This document shows, piece by piece, positions 9,996-17,238 of a DNA stretch of 22,421 bases. The DNA lies in NCBI RefSeq assembly GCF_000485595.1, contig NW_014578805.1:17515-39935 (forward strand), given 5' to 3'. The position numbers and the translations under genes were made by a program. Below the pieces are notes generated by a model. That model was not told the origin of the DNA. It did no database searches and saw only the letters and a list, made by a program, of their open reading frames with translations. The DNA comes from Priapulus caudatus (taxonomy: Eukaryota > Priapulida > Priapulimorpha > Priapulimorphida > Priapulidae). Within the stretch, counting starts at the first letter, position 1; every line of letters begins with the position of its first letter.

Positions 9996-11589
9996 TTTAA
10001 ATGCATAGCCTTTGCAAAATACGATTTCTCGGGAGATATTGCGCATGCGCGCGCACCGTGTTAGGCGTGCAGTGCCGTCTGAGGCAAACTTCATAATATA
10101 GCTTGCTGAGGGGCAGAGGGGATGGGAGACTGAGGAAATGCGGCAGGAAATATAGCTGGGGGCGGTAGAAGAAGAAGGAGGCTGAGCGAGGGACAGGGGA
10201 GGCAAGGGGAAGGACGCGAGGGCATAAAGTAGGTGTTTTGTACGCTACATTCTAGGGCGCTCTCCTAATTATAAACAGAAGTTTCCTGATAAACGTTTAT
10301 TATGGAAATCTATGCTGAGATACCCTTTAACCATTTTAAATGCATATTCATCACAAAATATAACTCCTCTGGTGAGATATTGCGCATGCACTAACACACT
10401 AACGTAGCCAGATTGTGTACTGGCTGGCATACGCAGCGGGCACCTTACATGCAAGGTCTTCCTCCTGTTTCTTAAATGATGTCTACTGATGGAATGTTAT
10501 CATATAAATCTATGCTAGGATAACTCCTCTTCATTTTAAATGCATAATCTTTGCAAAATACGATTTCTCTCGGGAGATATTGCGTTAGGCGTGCAGTGCC
10601 GTCTGAGGCAAACTTCATAATATAGCTTACTAAAGGAGAGAGGAAATGGGACATTGAGGAAAGGCTGCAGGGAAGATAGCTGGGGCGGTAGAAGACGACG
10701 GAGGCAATATCTCCTTCGGGAGGGACAGGGGAGGCAAGGGAAAGAACGCGAGGGCATAAAGTAGGTGTTTTGTACCCTACATGCTAGAGCGCTCTCCTAA
10801 TTATAAACAGAAGTTTACTGATAAAAGTTTATTAGGGAAATCTATGCTGAGATACCCCTTAACCATTTTAAATGCATATTCATCACAAAATATAACTCCT
10901 CTGGTGAGATATTGCGCATGCGCTAACACACTAACGTAGCCAGATTGTGTACTGGCTGGTATACGCATCGGGGACCTTACATGCAAGGTCTTCTCTTAAT
11001 TATTTCTTAAATGATGTTACTGATGGAATGTTATCATATAAACCTATGCTAGGATAACTCCTCTTCATTTTAAATGCATAATCTTTGCAAAAGACGATTT
11101 CTAACGGGAGATATTGCGCATGCTGCGCGCACCGTGTTAGGCCTGCAGTGCCGTCTAAGCAAACTTCATAATATAGCTTGCTGAGGGGGAGAGGAGATGG
11201 GAGAGCTAAGGATAGGCGGCAGGAAAGATAGTTGGGGGCGGTAGAAGAAGAGGAAGGCTGAGCGAGAGACAGGAGGCAAGAGGAAGGACGCGAGGGCATA
11301 AAGTAGGTGTTTTGTACTCTACATGCTAGGGCGCTCTCCTAATTATAAACAGGGTCTTAGTGATAAAGGTTTATTAGGGAAATCTATGCTGAGATACCCC
11401 CTAACGCATTTTAAATGCATATTCATCACAAGATTAACTCTTCTGGTGAGATATTGCGCATGGCGCTAACACACTAACGTAGCCAGATTGTGTACTTGCT
11501 GGTATACGCAGCGCAGGCGACAGATATCCACATCCAAGTTTGGCTTTAGGCCGCCTGGTCCCCCGCTAGTGCGCTCCAGCCCCCGTCCT

Positions 11590-11850
11590 AAGGCCACATG
11601 TGTAGAATTGTAATAATAGTGTATGCTGGGGGCCCAAGGCTACATATATAGTATTTGTATGACGGGGGCATAAGGCCACCTATATAGAATTGTAATAATA
11701 GTGTATGATGGGGCCCAAGACCACATTATATAGTATTTGTATGGCGGAGGCCTAAGGCCACCTATATAGTATTGTAAATATATAGAATACTTTATGATGG
11801 GGGCCCAAGGCCACATATATTAGTATTGTATATGACGGTGGCTTAATTCC
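11590..11850. repeat. Alternating ~46/36-bp sub-repeats
   Basis: AAGGCC-type starts lie at 11590, 11636, 11672, 11717, 11754 and 11807, so long and short monomers alternate and form ~82-92-bp dimers. Each monomer contains a TATATAG(T/A)ATT core and a GGGGGCC or GGGGGC end. The right copy has the same arrangement (21548-21815). Confidence 0.88.
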
Positions 11851-11873
11851 CTCTATATAGTATTCAGTGTTGT

Positions 11874-12032
11874 AGGTCTTGAGGCCGGTCTTGGCCTCGA
11901 GCCGGCCTCGAGACCGTTTTCCATGGGCTCGGTCTCGGTCTTGGCCTCGGAGTGCAATGACTCGGACTCGGACTTGGACTCGAGCCCTCAGGACTCGAGG
12001 ACTCGGGTCGAGGCGGTCCGAGGCCACTACAT
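11874..12032. repeat. CTCGAG/GACTCGG-rich minisatellite
   Basis: Short degenerate motifs GGCCTCGAG, CTCGGTCTCGG and GACTCGGACTCGGACTTGG repeat over ~160 bp. This GC-rich zone contains repeated XhoI-like CTCGAG palindromes. Arg/Pro/Ser-rich open frames through it are artefacts. Confidence 0.85.
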
Positions 12033-12393
12033 ACATAGTACACGCACTGTACATATTGTAACACGAGGCAGTTTTACAAGAATTTAAAACTAAAACTCTT
12101 AGGTTTTCTAGATACACGGCCTAATCTTGTAACGTTTTCAATGGCTCGATTAAGATTCTTGTCCTTTGGTTTGAATCTGCTGTCACTTCGTCCCTTTGCG
12201 TTTTTCCTAACACTTCTTCTCTCTCTCCTACCACTTCGAAGGTACTAGCACTCTCTAATTTGGTTCAACAAGCCGTGTCATTCGCGTAAAACAGAAATGG
12301 ATGCCGTTACTTTGACACGTTTCGTATGACTCGTGTCTCTGTGTTTTCGTGCGCAGTTGCAGCAAGCAGATGCGTGATATTGTTCGATACAAG

Positions 12394-13185
12394 TATAAGG
12401 TAGACTCTTTCTACCCGTGATCGCATCAGTGGTTACGCGTGAGTGTGTTGACTACACCCGTTGCTAGGCGTCTATGTGAATGCAGATAATAACAGACTAT
12501 AACGAATAGTATGTACGTATTCATGAATCTCTTTAATAGCGTATACTTAACTAGCATCCGCCCATAACATGGCGAATGCGTACAGTCTAGGTACGCGAGT
12601 AACCTCACATAACTTACGAGGTTTATGCTGTGCAGTAGCTGTCTCAATACCAATATCGTCTATGCCTGTAGTTTGTGTAACACTATCTCTCTTCCTATGT
12701 CTCTGGCCGAACACGCGTTATATACCTGCAATAGGTAGACACGCCTACCTATTGTCTCTCCACAGTCCTCCTACATGCCTGTCTACAATTGGCCCTACTT
12801 CTGTCCTGTCTATCCGCGTTACGACTTTACACAGCTGGTCATATATGCCCAGCCCGAACAATGGTTATCCCTAGCTATTTTACTTATTCGTCTTTCGACT
12901 GTATTACATTATCCCCCCCATATACAGACAAGTTGGAAGCCGCAGTGATGCGGCGAACAACTTTGGTACGCTTAAATGTACGTTGTAGTTGAATACGTAT
13001 TTTATATGAAAATTTTTATTATTATTTTTCTTTGAATTTTTTGTTCTGTATTTTATATTTGATTTTCTGTGATTTTGTTCTTTTTTATTTTTTAGTGCAC
13101 CCATCACCTTCTTAACTAACTACTTATTAACGTTACTTTACAATACAACACATGAACAATCATACAAAAAAAAAACCTTAACTAA
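12394..13185. other. No recognised gene; left part of the retroelement block
   Basis: Frames on both strands are short and unassigned. A perfect hairpin (CAATAGGTAG / CTACCTATTG, loop ACACGC) lies at 12729-12754, and a T-rich stretch lies at 13010-13095. The T-rich stretch would read as A-rich on the strand of the retroelement. It may be decayed retroelement sequence, but nothing proves it. Confidence 0.4.
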
Positions 13186-14108
13186 TCTGGCGTTGCAGCC
13201 GTCGTCGTCGTGGTCTTTGTCGTGGCGTTGCCGTCATCCTCGGGTCCTCGGTGTAGCCGGGTAGAACATTCTCTCTCTGCCGCTCCTGCGTCCTCACTTG
13301 TCGTCACTAATACATGCCCAGGCTCGTCCTGGACGCAGATGCGCTGGGCGATGCTGGTTCTCCCAGCCGAGCCCTACACGTGGCGCGGCTTCCACGGGGA
13401 GCAACCTTCAACGCAAATGGTCGGCTTCGCGACGCTGCACGACCGTGAAGCTCGGGTTGAGGCGCCGGAACTTCATGACGTCGTCGAGGTAGTGATACCA
13501 CGAGGTATAGGCGATCTGGTCGCTGCGGGCCGAAAGATGAGGCGGCGGTGTGGGCATGGGCGGGCCTGCAGTTGGAGGCCCGGTGGGCCTAGTGTCTGGT
13601 GCCACGCCTGGCTACGGCGGCGGTGGCGGCGGTAGCGACAGCTGCGGCCGTCGTGGTACGGCTGTGACGCACGGCCTGACGCGTGGCGACGAGCGGCGTT
13701 GCCTGCACAGCGGCTCCGGCACGGGCATAGCGCAACTGCGTGGCACAGCGTGGCGGCGCGTGGCGGGGGCGTTGCGGGTCGACTGTGGTCGCGGCAGCGT
13801 CGGCGACGATCGACGGCGGGAGTGGCGGCGTGGCGGCGGGCGGTCGACGGCGGCAGTGGCGGCGTGGCCGGCGGCGGTCGACGGCGGCAGTGGCGGCGTG
13901 GCGGCGACGGTCCCGGCGGCAGTTGGCGCGTGGCGCGGCGGTCGACGGCGGCAGTGGCGCGTGGCGGCGGCGGCGGGCTGGCAGTACCGCTTGTGGGGCG
14001 GCTCCTCCATGCGCGTCCCGCGCCGTTGTGTGCTCGTGGCCTCTCGCGTGCTGACCTGGTCAGCACCGCCTGCAACTCCTGCTCCCACTCTTCTCGGCTG
14101 ATGCTCAA
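13186..14108 (-). pseudogene. Decayed proline-rich reading frame, gag-like candidate by position
   Basis: The region reads from an ATG at 14108 (MSISREEWEQELQAVLT). A second frame stays open from about 14100 to 13408 with a single stop at ~13612. That frame has a Pro/Ala/Arg-rich middle and then the better-behaved stretch YTSWYHYLDDVMKF followed by RRLNPSFTVV. A third frame closes with a Thr-rich end at about 13186. The composition (acidic helical start, long Pro-rich linker) and the place after env and the LTR-like stretch would fit a gag region. I see no zinc knuckle or capsid signature, and a host gene remnant is also possible. High GC keeps plus-strand frames open too. Confidence 0.3.
13800..13980. 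repeat. GC-rich ~34-bp minisatellite
   Basis: A GTCGACGGCGGCAGTGGCG core occurs at 13843, 13877 and 13941. A variant lies at 13809 and a more diverged one near 13909, so the period is ~32-34 bp. It lies inside the proline-rich frame. Confidence 0.8.
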
Positions 14109-14576
14109 TGGTGCTTCAAAAGACGCTAAGGTTATTCCACTTGAATCACATCATACATCATACATAATACTGTAATACATAATCAGGAAACGGTGGTTAG
14201 TGCAGGCTCAACACATACGCGTGCTTACAACAACAAACGTACATATTATGCATTCGAACCTGTGAGTTAGTGTGCCGTAAGGACGCGACGTAACAAATTC
14301 TGTGTGAAAGCATACGAGTGACCGTCAGACGTGAGACATATAGTGTATATATATAGTGCATACATTGTGATATAATAAACATTAGTGCATTATCGTGAAC
14401 ATATTGACCGAAACACCACACGTACATAACTATCCTTATGACTATGGTGTATTTTAGTCTGCATACTTCTTAGCATAATTCTTAGTATGCGCCAACGGTT
14501 TTATTTCAATCGGAGCGTTATTCTCCCGAGTTGCAAGTGGGTGAGCGCGTGTTATGCCTCGCATTTCATTCTCGCC
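14109..14576 (-). promoter_or_regulatory. LTR-like or promoter-like stretch downstream of env
   Basis: In the minus orientation this lies between the env stop (14577) and the next ATG (14108). The sequence right after the stop is purine-rich (about 14576-14555), as expected near a polypurine tract. An AATAAA-containing stretch (AAATAAAACC) lies near 14500, and a TATATATATA box-like run lies at 14345-14355. No second copy is available to prove an LTR, no TG...CA ends were fixed, and I saw no convincing tRNA primer site. The assignment is by position only. Confidence 0.3.
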
Positions 14577-16692
14577 TCAACTTGCTGAATTGACGGGTAT
14601 AGAGCGCGGGTGGGCAGGAAGGGTCGCGGGATACGGGCTGCTAACCACAGATTGAACGGTGGGCTGGACAATGGTATGTATGGGTATCATATTGGCTCGT
14701 GTTGGACATGAGACGGGGACGCATGTGAGCTGGAACGCAAAGTAGTACAGAACCGCTATCGCTGCTAGTGCGACGGCTACGTATATGAGTATCTGATGCC
14801 ATATGGAGTGTGTACTTTGAAAGTCTTACTCGCTGCTTCATTCGTATCTAGAATGCCGTGCGACTATTAGCTATTGCGTCCTTCAGATGCTCATACCCTA
14901 AATCTAAATCATGGTTCTCATAGAGTTTATGCGGGAACGATTGCTTGCGGATCAGGTTCGCTTGCATTTTCCCTTTTCACAGCTAATTGCGCTAAATCAG
15001 CCCCAAAATTGTTGGTGTGAAGTGCTTGAGTAGAATTGCGACTAGAGATCTGCGTAAGGTCGAAACAGACGAAATCATGAAAATAAAATGTCGCAACGCG
15101 TCGATCTCTGCGCTGTGTGCACTGCATCTCGAATCAAGTGATACAGTTGTCGCGAATCTATTTCGACATCTGTTATCCCTAGTGGCTTGATCGTTGTTAG
15201 TCTGACACGAAATAGTTAATCGAAAGGGCTTTGGCTGGTGACAAAAGCCAATGGCGCATTTCCAATGTTGGTAACCAAATGCTTTGGGTTGGCCAGAATT
15301 TTGACCCTTCTTTGACAATAGGCTTGTACATGTTCGGCGTGTTAAGAAACAGAGCAACATAACATTCCTGTGAACGCTCTCACGTAATAAATTCGGACTC
15401 TGCTGGCATATGTTATGCGTTTCATGGAGACACTTACGGAAAGTTGATTCGGATTAAAAATAGCGCGTTTATGCTGCGCGGAACGCAACATATGTCGTGT
15501 TCTAATACGTAATAAACATGCCGGTTGTACCGTTGACAATCTGCGGTCTGGCAGAATTTTGAAAATGTTAAAAATTTGTCCGACATGATTAAGAGGTAAA
15601 AACGTAAGTATGTGAAAGGAATTTTCTACCGGTACAACAATTGTCTGTAATAGGCTATAATAATACAGAAGGGTGTCATCCAATGGTTTAGCGCATGCCA
15701 GATAATTTGGAATCACCTGTTGATACTCTGCAAAATACTGAGTTTAAAGTGCGTTGGTGGTACTAGTGAAATCGGTAACCTGCCCGTCAGACAGCTGGTC
15801 AAGGAATGTTCTAAGTCCGCGACAATATTCGTAACGTCCTGTAAAGTTAAGCATCATGATCATATCAATTGTTGCTGCTGCGTCTAAATTATGGCTGCCG
15901 TCCTAGTATTTAGAGTGATAGTCAACGTCAGTAGTTGATCGTTGATACTATTGACAAATTGACGCATCGTCTCAACGCCATCGATTAGTTCATTTAAGGT
16001 ATCATGATTCAACTTAACGGCTGTGTTTTTGTCAGATTAAAGACTGTCAACGAATCTTCTATGGCATGTTGAAATGCCCCTTGCGTAATCTCGAACCCAG
16101 ATAATCTAGCTTGTAAGTCATTCAAATCATCTTCCGTCGCTACTCCATACAATGCTTTTTGAAAGCGGCCTATAATGCGTAAAAATGAATGCGCTTGAAG
16201 CGATGTCCCGTATTAGAAAACATAGACGTTAACCCATCAATGCGCTCTGAGAGCCGGTGGTAGCGAATTCTAAAATCAGCTGCATGTTTCCTTATGAATA
16301 CTTCAATAATCTCCCGAAATTGATTGTTGTTTGCGGTGACTTCTTCTTGCTGTTGCATTCGTACAGTGCTATTCAACCATAGTGGTAGTAGTGTAGCGTT
16401 CGGGTGTACCCACTTCCGAAATCCCCCTCTTAATGTGGGCAGATTTCGCGTGGACATACGCGCTCTGTCACTAGTAATAGGGGGGCGAGTCGGTGCTCGT
16501 TTGCTGCGTTGATTAAACAAATATTCTATCTGCTCATCAATCCCCCTCATATAATTCTTGACAGGTGATAAGTCGAGGTTAAACACGATAGTCCAACTAC
16601 TTTGTGTTATTGCCAGTGTTCCTTTAGGTACAAACACTTCTCCAGCTATGAACGTCACTGCGAGAACCAAAGTAGTAACACACAGTCCCCAT
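14577..16692 (-). pseudogene. env: Envelope gene of a Ty3/gypsy-type retroelement (baculovirus F-like), frameshifted
   Basis: Env proteins of this class are type I membrane fusion glycoproteins related to baculovirus F and found in errantivirus-like retroelements. Seen here: a hydrophobic leader just after a splice acceptor (~16692-16640); a surface region of ~160 codons with an NAT/NST pair; a furin-type site RFKR (16202-16191); a conserved segment after it containing ALYGVATEDD; helical stretches; a conserved block HILTFLPLNHVG; and a membrane span of ~20 residues (14792-14733, beginning ILIYVAVALAAIAV) with a ~55-residue tail ending TGA 14579-14577. Breaks: the frame changes near 16180 (T5 run), near 16010 and near 15885, a stop TAA lies at 15746-15744, and further shifts occur between ~15600 and 14850. 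The gene is therefore dead as it stands. Its length (~2.1 kb) is longer than the usual ~1.4-1.5 kb. Confidence 0.8.
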
Positions 16693-16706
16693 CTGTAATA
16701 AAGAAA
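16693..16706 (-). promoter_or_regulatory. Splice acceptor before env
   Basis: On the minus strand a T-rich tract (TTTTTCTTTATTACAG) ends with AG at 16694-16693, directly before the hydrophobic leader. Env of gypsy-type elements is translated from a spliced subgenomic RNA, so this is the expected place. The donor is not in view. Confidence 0.55.
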
Positions 16707-17034
16707 AATGAAACCTTATTTAGCTGACTCGTGCTTTATACTTAGCGATGTCAAACGACCTTCACCTGGCTGTGCGCGCGCGCGACTTAAAGGCAACAGG
16801 TTTATTAGAAGTTTGTTATGTTTAACTCCGCAGTATATTATAGCAGGTATACGTCATGCTAATACGCCTAGGTATGACATGACTGCTTGTCGTTTCAGGC
16901 TGCTTCACTTCATATCTGAAAACAATAGAAGCCACTCATTAGTCAAATGTACTTAGATAGCATGGTTGGCAATGAAATCTCAGGTGTGCACGCCTGGTGA
17001 TCTCATTGTTTGTCGCTGTTGCTGGCTTCCTTTT
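16707..17034. other. pol-env spacer, no recognised gene
   Basis: This stretch lies between the acidic ORF and the env acceptor and would be intron for the env transcript. Only short unassigned frames are seen on either strand. Confidence 0.5.
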
Positions 17035-17238
17035 CTACTCGTTGAGTCCTTGATCAGAGGATTCTGAGTGGGCGATTGAAGCGGATGATTCATGCAACTG
17101 CGTTGGTGGTATCAACCTTACTAAGGGTACTAGGTCACTGTCGCTATAGCTGCTTTCTGAAGAAACCCTTTGTCTCTGTGGAATGGCTTCATTCTCGGAA
17201 TCCGAGTCATCCTCAGATGTGTAGTTGTCGCTCCCCAT
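17035..17238 (-). CDS. Short acidic Ser/Asp/Glu-rich ORF overlapping the pol 3' end
   Basis: ATG at 17238, 67 codons, beginning MGSDNYTSEDDSDSENEA. It overlaps the last ~26 bases of the pol frame in the +1 register. It is rich in Ser, Asp and Glu, with no hydrophobic span and no known domain. It may be a C-terminal extension of pol lost by a frameshift, a small accessory ORF, or chance. I do not recognise it. Confidence 0.35.
   Translation of the reverse strand: MGSDNYTSEDDSDSENEAIPQRQRVSSESSYSDSDLVPLVRLIPPTQLHESSASIAHSESSDQGLNE

Larger units (their letters stand above)
8940..11513. repeat. Tandem satellite array, ~540-bp dimeric unit
   Basis: The anchor AGATACCCC recurs at 8982, 9528, 10318, 10850 and 11392. 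The spacings are 546, 790, 532 and 542 bp, and the 790-bp unit contains an extra ~250-bp insert. Each unit is a diverged dimer. Half A and half B both read TTTTAAATGCATA, then a CAAAATA-type block, then GAGATATTGCGCATG, about 215-220 bp apart. Half A continues into a conserved stretch around CTAACGTAGCCAGATTGTG. Half B continues into a G/A-rich block (GAGGGGGAGAGG, GGGGGCGGTAGAAGA). The fifth unit stops at about 11513 and runs into the tail. The short minus-strand frames that recur from unit to unit follow the DNA repeat and show no sign of coding constraint. Confidence 0.92.
11514..12393. repeat. Satellite tail block (left copy)
   Basis: This sequence follows the partial fifth unit and recurs almost unchanged at 21469-22346. 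It has three parts: a lead with GTTTGGCTTTAGGCCGCC, an alternating sub-repeat zone, and a CTCGAG/ACTCGG-rich zone followed by ~360 bp of unique sequence ending ATATTGTTCGATACAAG at 12393. No coding function is apparent. Confidence 0.88.

Noticed and set aside
8936-10986. Recurrent ~60-residue minus-strand ORF in each satellite unit
   Set aside because: Its similarity from unit to unit is no more than expected from the DNA repeat. It has no recognisable domain and is broken in several units.
11879-12064. Arg/Pro/Ser-rich ORFs in the CTCGAG-rich zone
   Set aside because: Low-complexity minisatellite. Frames differ between the left and right copies because of indels.
13550-14175. Gly/Ala/Arg-rich plus-strand open frames
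   Set aside because: High GC and the 34-bp repeat keep all frames open. The minus-strand frame gives the more natural protein composition.
14461-14490. GCATACT ... AGTATGC inverted repeat
   Set aside because: Only 7 bp arms with a 16-nt loop and internal direct repeats. Too weak to report as a structure.
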